From: JBFWUM01 sp050247255 | GTDB taxonomy: Bacteria > Acidobacteriota > Vicinamibacteria > Vicinamibacterales > UBA2999 | Length of the DNA stretch: 32,898 nucleotides | Assembly: GCA_050247255.1 (NCBI GenBank) | Contig: JBFWUM010000045.1 | Coordinates: 1 to 32,898 of the forward strand | Direction: 5' to 3' | Shown: in pieces, positions 16,906 through 23,529 of the stretch | How positions within the stretch are numbered: position 1 is the first letter of the stretch | How the letters are laid out: every line of letters begins with the position of its first letter | Notes under the pieces: generated by a model | The model's database searches: none | Told to the model about the DNA's origin: nothing | The model's input: only the letters and a program-made list of their open reading frames with translations | Made by a program: the position numbers and the translations under genes

Positions 16906-19533
16906 GTGTCCCCATTCGCCCTGGCGACTGTGCCGGCCGCGCTGGCCGCGGCCTGCGCCGTCGAATTCGCCTCGGCGCTGGGCACCGGTGGCCGCCTCAT
17001 CAGCGTCCCCTGGGCCCCCTCGCTCGGGCTCACGTTCGCGTTCAACCTCGACCCGCTCGGCCTGCTGTTCGCCCTGCTCATTACCGGTGTCGGCACCCTC
17101 GTCTTCCTCTACGCCGCCGAGTATCTCCGCGGCCACGACCAGACCGGACGGTTCTTTGCCTCGCTCCTGGCCTTCATGGGGGCGATGCTCGGCCTCGTTC
17201 TCAGCGACAACATCCTGACCCTGTTCGTCTTCTGGGAATTGACCGGATTTACGTCGTTCCTCCTGATCGGCTTCGACCACGAACGCGCCGAGTCACGCGC
17301 GGCGGCCATCCAGGCGCTCATCGTTACCGGCGGCGGCGGGCTGGCGCTCCTGGCAGCCGGGGTGCTGATGGCCGACGCGACCGGCACCACCAGCCTGTCG
17401 GCCATCGCAGCCAGCGGCGTTGCTCTGGCGGATCACGCCCTTTATCCAGCCATCGCCACGCTGGTCCTGCTCGCCGCCTTCACCAAGTCAGCCCAGGCGC
17501 CGTTCTCCTTCTGGCTTCCCAACGCCATGGCCGCGCCGACACCGGTGAGCGCCTACCTGCACTCGGCCACCATGGTGAAGGCGGGGCTGTACCTCATCGC
17601 GCGGATGACCCCGCTCCTCGGCGCCACCGCCCTCTGGACGACGGCGATCACCGTCGCCGGCGCGGCAACGATGGTGATCGGGGCGTGGCGCGCAGTGCAG
17701 GAGGTGGATCTCAAGCGCATCCTCGCCTACTCCACGGTAAGCGCGCTTGGCGTCATCACCATGCTGCTCGGCGTGGGAACGCAGGCCACGGTCACGGCGG
17801 CCCTCGTCTATCTCGTGGCGCACGCCTGCTACAAGGGCGCGCTGTTCCTCGTCGCCGGCGCGGTCGATCACGAGACCGGCACGCGCGACATCACCGCGCT
17901 GTCTGGCCTGCGCCGCGCCATGCCGGCAACGTCACTCGCCGGCGGCGTGGCGGCGCTGTCGATGATCGGCGTGCCGCTGACGCTCGGCTTCGTCGGGAAG
18001 GAAACGGCGTACGAGGCGCTGCTGCACGGTGGGACGTGGGGCACGGCGCTGCTGGTGCTGCTGATCGGCTCGAGCATCCTGCTCGGCCTCGCCGCCCTGC
18101 TTGCCGGCGTCGTCCCCTTCCGGGGCGAGCCGTCACACGAGGAACTGCACGAACCGGGGTGGGCGCTGCGTGTGCCGCCGATGATCCTCGCCGCCCTCGG
18201 CCTCCTGGCCGGCATCGTGCCCTTCCTGCTCGACACGCCGATCGCCGCCGCGGCCGCGGCCGTCGTCGCCCCGCCGGTCGCCGTGGAGCTCGCCGTGTGG
18301 CACGGGCTGACGCCAGCGCTCGGCCTCAGCGTGTTGACCCTGGCTGGCGTTGGGGTGGCGTTCTTGGTAGGGCGCCCCTTTACGGGGCGCCTCTGGCAGC
18401 CGGCCTGGGGCGCCGAGGCGCTCTACACCCGGACGATCGCCGCGCTCGACGCGGCAAGCCGCGTCATCGGCCCGCCGCTGCACAGCGCCTCGCTGCGCTC
18501 CTACGTGATGGCCATCCTGTTCACGACCATCGCCGCCGGCGGGACGGCGCTGATGACCATCCCCCGCTTCAGCGCGAGCATCACCGCGATCAGCGCGCGG
18601 CCGCACGAGGCGCTCGTCGCCGTGATGATCGTCGCCGCCGCCATCGCCGCCACCCTGTCGCGATCGACGATGGGCGCGGTGCTGTCGCTCGGCGCCGTCG
18701 GCTACGGCGTGGCGACCACCTTCCTGATGTTCGGCGCTCCCGACCTGGCGATGACGCAGTTCTCGGTCGAGACGCTGACCGTGCTCATCTACGTGATGGT
18801 GTTCCGCCACTTCCGCGGCCTCGGCGCCCTGTCTCCCACGCTCGTCCGCACGCGCGATGCGCTGATCGCGATCGGCGGCGGCACGTTCATCACCGCGCTG
18901 GTGCTCGCTGTCGCCACGACCGAAACGCCGCCGGGCCTGCGCGAGTTCTTCGCCGAGGCGGCCCCGGTCCTCGGCCACGGCCGCAACATCGTCAACGTGA
19001 TCCTCGTGGATTTCCGCGCCTTCGACACGCTCGGCGAAATCACCGTGCTGACCACCGCCGCCATCGGCGTGCGCGCGCTCCTCCGGCTGGCGGAGGACGA
19101 CCCCGAGGCGCGCGCGCAGCGCGAGGCGGCGATGACCTCGCCGATCTTCCTCACCGCGACCCGCCTGCTGATGCCGCTGATGCTGCTGTTCGCGCTCTTC
19201 CTGCTGCTGCGCGGGCACAACGAGCCGGGCGGCGGCTTCGTCGGCGGCCTGGTCGCCGCCGCCGCCTTTGCGCTTCATGCGCTCGGCTACGGCGTCGCCT
19301 CCGCCCGCCGCACTCTTCGCGTCACGCCGCACACGCTGCTTGGCGTCGGCCTGCTCGTCGCGCTCGCGAGCGGCCTGCCGGCCACGCTCGTCGGCCAGCC
19401 GTACCTGACGGCGCAGTGGGCGCTTGATCCGATCGCCATCGGTACCCCGGTGCTCTTCGACCTTGGCGTCTTCCTGGTCGTCACCGGCGTCGTGCTGATG
19501 ATGGTCTTCACGCTGGCGGAGGAAGAGGCCTGA
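16906..19533 (+). CDS. mrpA: Mrp antiporter subunit A fused to subunit B
   Basis: 875 residues from a GTG at 16906; the only in-frame codons between it and an upstream TAA are CAT, CTG and GGA. The NuoL-like core is clear: FNLDPLGLLFALLITGVGTLVFLYA, VFWELTGFTSFLLIGFDHER (conserved glutamate), FTKSAQAPFSFWLPNAMAAPTPVSAYLHSATMVKAGLYLIARM (conserved lysines) and ILVDFRAFDTLGEITVL near the A-subunit end. From about residue 743 (MTSPIFLTATRLLMPLMLLFALFLLLRGHNEPGGGFVGGL) the sequence is MrpB, fused without a stop. By comparison with Bacillus MrpA as remembered, the first membrane helix (about 30 residues) is missing. Residues 489-495 (GRPFTGR) are encoded by a palindromic repeat. It forms the membrane core of the multisubunit Na+(K+)/H+ antiporter. 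Confidence 0.93.
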   Translation: MSPFALATVPAALAAACAVEFASALGTGGRLISVPWAPSLGLTFAFNLDPLGLLFALLITGVGTLVFLYAAEYLRGHDQTGRFFASLLAFMGAMLGLVLSDNILTLFVFWELTGFTSFLLIGFDHERAESRAAAIQALIVTGGGGLALLAAGVLMADATGTTSLSAIAASGVALADHALYPAIATLVLLAAFTKSAQAPFSFWLPNAMAAPTPVSAYLHSATMVKAGLYLIARMTPLLGATALWTTAITVAGAATMVIGAWRAVQEVDLKRILAYSTVSALGVITMLLGVGTQATVTAALVYLVAHACYKGALFLVAGAVDHETGTRDITALSGLRRAMPATSLAGGVAALSMIGVPLTLGFVGKETAYEALLHGGTWGTALLVLLIGSSILLGLAALLAGVVPFRGEPSHEELHEPGWALRVPPMILAALGLLAGIVPFLLDTPIAAAAAAVVAPPVAVELAVWHGLTPALGLSVLTLAGVGVAFLVGRPFTGRLWQPAWGAEALYTRTIAALDAASRVIGPPLHSASLRSYVMAILFTTIAAGGTALMTIPRFSASITAISARPHEALVAVMIVAAAIAATLSRSTMGAVLSLGAVGYGVATTFLMFGAPDLAMTQFSVETLTVLIYVMVFRHFRGLGALSPTLVRTRDALIAIGGGTFITALVLAVATTETPPGLREFFAEAAPVLGHGRNIVNVILVDFRAFDTLGEITVLTTAAIGVRALLRLAEDDPEARAQREAAMTSPIFLTATRLLMPLMLLFALFLLLRGHNEPGGGFVGGLVAAAAFALHALGYGVASARRTLRVTPHTLLGVGLLVALASGLPATLVGQPYLTAQWALDPIAIGTPVLFDLGVFLVVTGVVLMMVFTLAEEEA
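18368..18391 (+). repeat. TTTAC-loop palindromic repeat inside mrpA (copy 1)
   Basis: GGCGCCCC-TTTAC-GGGGCGCC preceded by TAG, an exact 8-bp stem with a 5-nt loop. It is read through in-frame as GRPFTGR, and the leading TAG falls out of frame. The stem and loop recur at 21700-21723, 30049-30071 (inverted) and 30104-30127. Confidence 0.8.
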
Positions 19534-19877
19534 TGGAACCGCTCCTGGCCATCGCCTCCGGTGTCCTCTATGCCGCCGGCATCTACCTGATGCTGCGGCG
19601 CCGCCTGGCGCAGCTGATCATCGGCCTCGGCCTCCTGTCGAACGGCACCAACCTGCTGATCTTCACCGCCGGCAGCTTGACGCGAGCGCAGCCGCCGATC
19701 GTCCCGGCCGACGGCACGCCGCTCGTCGCACCGTACGCCGACCCGGTGCCGCAGGCGCTCATCCTCACGGCCATCGTCATCGGCTTCGGCGTGCTGGCAT
19801 TCGCCCTGGTGATGGCGCATCGTGTGCACGCCGCCACCGGAAGCGATGACGTGGACGACATCGGACGGGCGCGATGA
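19533..19877 (+). CDS. mrpC: Mrp antiporter subunit C
   Basis: 114 residues; the ATG at 19533 shares one base with the mrpA stop. NuoK-like, with three membrane helices: ASGVLYAAGIYLMLRRRLAQLIIGLGLLSNGTNLLIF, then a periplasmic loop ending in VPQALILTAIVIGFGVLAFALVMAHRV. DPVPQALILTAIVI is the conserved MrpC/MnhC signature. It bridges the A and D antiporter-like subunits in the complex. Confidence 0.95.
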   Translation: MEPLLAIASGVLYAAGIYLMLRRRLAQLIIGLGLLSNGTNLLIFTAGSLTRAQPPIVPADGTPLVAPYADPVPQALILTAIVIGFGVLAFALVMAHRVHAATGSDDVDDIGRAR

Positions 19878-21355
19878 GCCTGCTCGTGCTGCCGATCCTC
19901 GTGCCGCTGGCGACGGCGGCCCTCCTGATCCTGTCGCCGCGGAAGCCGCTGCTTCAGCGCTGGATTGCGCTCGTCGGGTGCGTGGTGCTGCTCGCGGCGA
20001 CGCTGCTGCTCTTCCGCGAGGTCGCGACCAACGGCATCCAGGTGCTGCAGGTCAGCAGCTGGTCGGCGCCGTTTGGCATCACCCTCGTCGCCGATCTGCT
20101 GTCGGCGATGCTCGTCGTGGCGGTCGGCGTCGTCGGCGTCGCGGTGACCGTCACCGCGTTTGCCGGCATCGATCCGAAGCGCGAAGCCTACGGCTACCAC
20201 TCGCTGATCCAGGTGCTGCTGATGGGGGTCTCGGGCGCGTTCCTGACCGGCGATCTCTTCAACCTCTACGTCTGGTTCGAGGTCATGCTGGTGGCGTCGT
20301 TCGTGTTGATGGGGCTGCACCGCACCAGCACGCAGATTGCCGCGGCCTTCAAGTACGTCACCATCAACCTGATCGCCTCGTCTATCTTCCTCACGGCCCT
20401 CGGGCTGCTCTATGGCGCGGCAGGCACCCTGAACATGGCGGATCTTGCGGCCGCCTGGCCGGCGCTGAACGAGAGCGGCATCGATCGGGTGCTGGCCGTG
20501 CTGTTCGTCATCGCGTTCAGCATCAAGGCCGGCCTCTTCCCGCTGTTCTTCTGGCTGCCGGCGTCGTACCACGAGCCGCCGGCGGTGATCGGCGCCGCCT
20601 TCGCCGGCCTGCTCACCAAGGTCGGCGTCTACGCGCTCATGCGGGTCGTCACGCTGCTGTTCCAGACCGCTCCACCCGGCCTCTTCATGCTGCTCCTTGC
20701 CATGTCGGCGGGAACGATGGCGGTCGGCCTGGTGGCCGCGCTGACCGAGCGCGACATGCGGCGCGTCCTGTCGTTCAACCTGGTGGCCCACATCGGCTAC
20801 ACCACCGCCGCGCTCGCGCTGCTGACGCCGGCCGCGCTTGCCGGCGCCATCTTCTACGTCCTCCATCACATCGTCGTCATCACCAACCTGTTCCTGGTGA
20901 GCGGCGTGCTGCTGCGGCTGCGCCGGACGACGAACATGGCGGCGCTCGGCGGTTTGTATCGCAGCCAGCCGATGTTCGCGCTGCTGGCGATGGTGCCGCT
21001 GTTTTCGCTGGCCGGCGTCCCGCCGCTCTCCGGGTTCCTCGGGAAGCTCGCCATTCTCAAGGGCGCCTTCGACGCCGGCGCCTACTGGGTGGGCGTTCTG
21101 GTGCTGGTCGTCGGCCTGCTGACGCTGCTCTCGATGGCGCGCGTCTGGGCCGAGGGCTTCTGGCGGCCGGCGGCCGGGCGCGGCGACCTGATGAGCCCCG
21201 GCGGACCGCTGCTGGCGGCCATCGGCGGCCTTGGGCTCCTCACCGTCGCCATCAGCATCGGCGCCCAGCCGCTCTTCGAGCTGGCCATGCGGGCGGCGCA
21301 GCAGCTGCTGCAGCGTGACGACTACATCCGCGCCGTGCTGGGGGCGGCGCAGTAA
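19874..21355 (+). CDS. mrpD: Mrp antiporter subunit D
   Basis: 493 residues; ATGA overlap with mrpC. NuoM/NuoN-like, with about 14 membrane helices. Conserved functional sites are visible: the glutamate in LYVWFEVMLVASFVLMGL, the lysine in AFSIKAGLFPLFFWLPASYHEPPAV, and the second lysine in AGLLTKVGVYALMRV. LVAHIGYTTAALAL and PPLSGFLGKLAILKGAF are typical C-terminal core elements. It is one of the two proton-translocating-type subunits of the complex. Confidence 0.95.
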   Translation: MSLLVLPILVPLATAALLILSPRKPLLQRWIALVGCVVLLAATLLLFREVATNGIQVLQVSSWSAPFGITLVADLLSAMLVVAVGVVGVAVTVTAFAGIDPKREAYGYHSLIQVLLMGVSGAFLTGDLFNLYVWFEVMLVASFVLMGLHRTSTQIAAAFKYVTINLIASSIFLTALGLLYGAAGTLNMADLAAAWPALNESGIDRVLAVLFVIAFSIKAGLFPLFFWLPASYHEPPAVIGAAFAGLLTKVGVYALMRVVTLLFQTAPPGLFMLLLAMSAGTMAVGLVAALTERDMRRVLSFNLVAHIGYTTAALALLTPAALAGAIFYVLHHIVVITNLFLVSGVLLRLRRTTNMAALGGLYRSQPMFALLAMVPLFSLAGVPPLSGFLGKLAILKGAFDAGAYWVGVLVLVVGLLTLLSMARVWAEGFWRPAAGRGDLMSPGGPLLAAIGGLGLLTVAISIGAQPLFELAMRAAQQLLQRDDYIRAVLGAAQ

Positions 21356-21702
21356 TGGCGCGCGCGACGGCTCTGCCGCGGCGGGTATGGCGGGCGCTCG
21401 AGCTCGGCGGCTTCTTCCTGTGGGAGCTGCTGCTGGCCAACGTCCGCGTGGCCGGCGACGTCGTGCGGCCTGCCGGCGCCATCCGGCCGGCGGTCGTCGC
21501 CATTCCGCTGGACGTGACGCGCAATGGTGAGATCCTGCTGCTGTCGATGCTGATCAACATCACGCCGGGCAGCGTGACCATCGACCTGTCCGAGGATCGG
21601 CGCACGCTGTACGTCCACGTGATGCACATGAAGAGCGCCGAGCAGAGCCGGCGCGAGATCAAGCAAGGCTTCGAACGCCGCGTGGCGCGGCTCTTCGAGT
21701 AG
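21355..21702 (+). CDS. mrpE: Mrp antiporter subunit E
   Basis: 115 residues; its start shares one base with the mrpD stop. FFLWELLLANVRVAGDVV is the MrpE signature, followed by SMLINITPGSVTIDLSEDRRTLYVHVMH, a conserved cytoplasmic domain. It is shorter than the Bacillus protein (about 158 residues), which has an extra N-terminal helix pair. The stop codon TAG (21700-21702) is formed by the first three bases of a palindromic repeat, so insertion of the repeat may have set the present C-terminus. Confidence 0.9.
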   Translation: MARATALPRRVWRALELGGFFLWELLLANVRVAGDVVRPAGAIRPAVVAIPLDVTRNGEILLLSMLINITPGSVTIDLSEDRRTLYVHVMHMKSAEQSRREIKQGFERRVARLFE

Positions 21703-21723
21703 GGCACCCCTTTACGGGGTGCC
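21700..21723 (+). repeat. TTTAC-loop palindromic repeat between mrpE and mrpF (copy 2)
   Basis: TAG followed by GGCACCCC-TTTAC-GGGGTGCC. Relative to copy 1, both stem arms carry a matching G-to-A / C-to-T change, so pairing is kept. It sits between mrpE and the AGGGA Shine-Dalgarno of mrpF. It could attenuate or stabilise the operon mRNA, but is unlikely to terminate it, given the genes that follow. Confidence 0.8.
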
Positions 21724-21734
21724 AGGGACACACG

Positions 21735-22001
21735 ATGCTGGAGCGGATGACCGAGGTCTCGATGGCGATGATGGGCATCGCCCTGCTCATCGCGCTGGCG
21801 CGCGTGGTCAAGGGACCGACGCTGCCGGACCGTGTCGTCGCCATCGACCTGATCGGCGTGCTCGTGGTCGGGCTGATCGTCATGCTGGCCGCGTGGACCG
21901 GCGTCCGCGAAACGCTCGACGCGGCGCTGGTCATCGCCCTCATCGCGTTCCTCGGGACCGTGGGGTATGCGGTCTACGTCGAGCGAGGGCACCTGGAATG
22001 A
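21735..22001 (+). CDS. mrpF: Mrp antiporter subunit F
   Basis: 88 residues from the ATG at 21735, AGGGA 7 nt upstream. Three membrane helices. LIALARVVKGPTLPDRVVAIDLIGVLVVGLIVMLAA contains the MrpF signature GPTxxDRVVAxD, and ETLDAALVIALIAFLGTVGYAVYVERG follows. A small membrane subunit of the Mrp complex. Confidence 0.94.
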   Translation: MLERMTEVSMAMMGIALLIALARVVKGPTLPDRVVAIDLIGVLVVGLIVMLAAWTGVRETLDAALVIALIAFLGTVGYAVYVERGHLE

Positions 22002-22315
22002 TTGACGTGCTGACGGCGGTCCTGTGGATGATCGGCGCGGCGTTCGCGCTGCTCGCGGCGGTCGGCGTGCTGCGCATGCCCGACGTCTTTACGCGCATGC
22101 AGGCGTCGACGAAGGCGTCCACGCTCGGCCTCGGCTGCCTGCTGATCGGCGCCGCGCTGCAGCTCGGCGATGCCTCGTCGGTCCTCAAGACGGCCGCCAT
22201 CGCCGCCTTCATCCTGCTGACGACGCCGGTGTCGGCGCACGCGATCGCCCGCGCGTCCTACCTGGCAGACGTGCCACTATGGAAGGGGACTGTTCTGGAC
22301 GAGCGACGCCAGTGA
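21998..22315 (+). CDS. mrpG: Mrp antiporter subunit G
   Basis: 105 residues; ATGA overlap with mrpF. WMIGAAFALLAAVGVLRMPDVFTRMQASTKASTLGLGCLLIGAAL is the MrpG signature (GxxRMPDxxTRxxAxTKxxTLG), followed by AIAAFILLTTPVSAHAIARASYLADVPLW. Three membrane helices. Last Mrp subunit. Its stop overlaps the next gene's GTG as GTGA, so the pterin-synthase-like gene is probably on the same transcript. Confidence 0.95.
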   Translation: MIDVLTAVLWMIGAAFALLAAVGVLRMPDVFTRMQASTKASTLGLGCLLIGAALQLGDASSVLKTAAIAAFILLTTPVSAHAIARASYLADVPLWKGTVLDERRQ

Positions 22316-22809
22316 GTGACACGTATCGCATTTCGGTCGAGAAGGACTATCTCGTCTTCGCCTCGGCGCACTTCGTGACCTTCGCCGGCCACCGCTGCGA
22401 GGGTCTGCACGGCCACAACTACCGCGCCCGCGCCACGGTGGAAGGCGGGCTCGTGCCCGACACCTGGCTGGTCTTCGACTTCGTGGAATTGAAGCGCATC
22501 ATGCGCCGCCTGTGCGACGAGATCGATCACCTGGTGCTGCTCCCGACCGAGAGCAAGCGGATCACGATCAGCGAGGACGGCGAACGGGTGACCGTGAGCG
22601 TGGACGGCGAGCCGCGCTACGTCTTCCCGCGCCGCGACTGCGCGCTGCTGCCGATTCCGAACACGACGGTCGAGATGATTGCCACACTGCTGGCCGGCCG
22701 GCTGGTCGAGGCGCTGCAGGCCGAGGGAGCGTCGGGGCTGACGGCGGTGGAGATCGAGGTCGAGGAGAACTTCGGGCAGCGCGCCACCTACCGGCGCGAG
22801 CTCGTGTAA
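22312..22809 (+). CDS. queD: 6-carboxytetrahydropterin / 6-pyruvoyltetrahydropterin synthase family protein
   Basis: 165 residues from the GTG at 22312, which overlaps the mrpG stop by 4 bp. Zinc ligands H20, H33 and H35 are present in FASAHFVTF and the CEGLHGHNY motif. C29 is the expected catalytic cysteine (CxxxHGH). DEIDHLVLLP and a late acidic strand (VEIEVEENFGQRATYRREL) complete the T-fold active site. A 20-residue insert around ISEDGERVTVSVDGEPRY makes it longer than E. coli QueD (about 120). QueD makes 6-carboxytetrahydropterin for queuosine and 7-deazaguanine synthesis; related enzymes act in other pterin pathways, so the exact product is uncertain. No other queuosine gene is nearby; the link to the antiporter operon is positional only. 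Confidence 0.82.
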   Translation: MSDTYRISVEKDYLVFASAHFVTFAGHRCEGLHGHNYRARATVEGGLVPDTWLVFDFVELKRIMRRLCDEIDHLVLLPTESKRITISEDGERVTVSVDGEPRYVFPRRDCALLPIPNTTVEMIATLLAGRLVEALQAEGASGLTAVEIEVEENFGQRATYRRELV

Positions 22810-22817
22810 CGCTTCGC

Positions 22818-22870
22818 GTGGCTTCCGGCTTCAGCCGAGAGCCTGTGTGGCTTCCGGCTTCAGCCGGAAG
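22818..22870 (+). repeat. Tandem pair of TTCA-loop palindromic repeats after the QueD-family gene
   Basis: GTGGCTTCCGGCTTCAGCCG occurs at 22818-22837 and again at 22847-22866 (29-bp period). The second copy forms an 8-bp hairpin, CTTCCGGC-TTCA-GCCGGAAG (22851-22870), that could end the mrp-queD transcript; the first is degenerate. Read in reverse, these give the FRLKPEAT peptide string. Confidence 0.7.
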
Positions 22871-22888
22871 GGCCCGTGTCTTACGTGT

Positions 22889-23151
22889 CGGGCGGCAAGC
22901 ACGGGCCGACCGGCGGCCGCAGCCGCCGCGGCCGGGAAAATCGGCCTCCGCTCGTACCCTTCCGCCCCCGCGCCGGCTGGAGGCTGACCCGATGCGACAT
23001 CCGTCAGGCGGCACGAAACGTCAGAGCTGACTCGCGTCAACTGAAACGCACTGGGAGAAAGCCGGCGCGCTGAATCGCTCCGCCCGTTTTCCGGCAAGCT
23101 GCGTGTCGGCCTTGCGGATGCGGCCGCCGGCCGGCCCGTGCTTGCCGCCCG
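22889..23151. mobile_element. MITE-like element with 32-bp terminal inverted repeats
   Basis: The left end (22889-22920, starting CGGGCGGCAAGCACGGGCC) and the right end (23120-23151) are reverse complements with one mismatch in 32 bp. They enclose about 200 bp with no credible gene. The interior is homologous, in inverted orientation, to 23218-23433. No transposase and no clear target duplication were seen. It resembles a non-autonomous element mobilised in trans. A short frame at 22831-23097 crosses it, but shifts relative to the second copy and is probably not coding. Confidence 0.6.
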
Positions 23152-23217
23152 GCGCCGGTCCAGACGCTCGCATGTGTGGATCGGCAGTCGTGCTGTGCAC
23201 CAGCGGCGAGCCCATGG

Positions 23218-23433
23218 CGGCTGACGGCTGCGTCCGCCAGGCCGACGCGCGGCGAAGCTGGAAATCGGCTGGAGCGATTCAGGGCGCCGACTTCCTCCAG
23301 CGCGTTCGAGTTGCCCGAGTCACCCCGGACGTTTTGTGCCGTGTGTCGGGTGCGGTGCCGAGTCAGCCTTTAGTCGGCGCCGGGGCGAAGGGCACGAGCG
23401 GAAGTCGATTTCCCGGTCGCAGCGGCCGCAGCC
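23218..23433. repeat. Degraded inverted copy of the 263-bp element, terminal repeats lost
   Basis: Read on the plus strand, this stretch matches the reverse complement of 22889-23151 over about 200 bp, with frequent substitutions and small indels. Shared landmarks include GGAGCGATTCAG, GGACGTTTTGTGCC versus TGACGTTTCGTGCC, and GGTCAGCC versus AGTCAGCC. It lacks both 32-bp ends. Together with its neighbour it fills most of the gene-free interval 22810-23529; I see no coding gene in that interval. Confidence 0.55.
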
Positions 23434-23474
23434 GGCAGATGCCATGGGCTCGCCGCATCAGAGACAGAGGATTA

Positions 23475-23496
23475 GGGGCCGGCTCAAGCCGGCCCC
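23475..23496 (-). terminator. Hairpin downstream of the MBL-fold gene
   Basis: GGGGCCGGCT and AGCCGGCCCC form a near-perfect stem with a 2- to 4-nt loop, 34 bp past the stop of the 23530-25242 gene. On the minus strand it is followed by TAAT. A likely terminator, though it also resembles the other short GC palindromes of this window. Confidence 0.5.
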
Positions 23497-23529
23497 CACG
23501 TTCTTGGTCTGCCACGCCGACTCCCCGCG

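Noticed and set aside
16825..17280. N-terminal extension of the 14716-16824 gene by 152 codons
   Set aside because: The extension is highly charged, overlaps the divergent mrpA and passes through the -10 element. The ATG at 16824 has a Shine-Dalgarno and a signal peptide.
22818..22870. CRISPR-like tandem repeat
   Set aside because: Only two 20-bp units with a 9-bp gap, and the unit is itself a palindrome found elsewhere. No spacers or cas genes are present.
22831..23097. Small minus-strand gene of 88 codons ending in FRLKPEAT-like sequence
   Set aside because: It lies across the end of the MITE-like element and the tandem palindromes, and its frame is not preserved in the second copy. It is better explained as repeat DNA.
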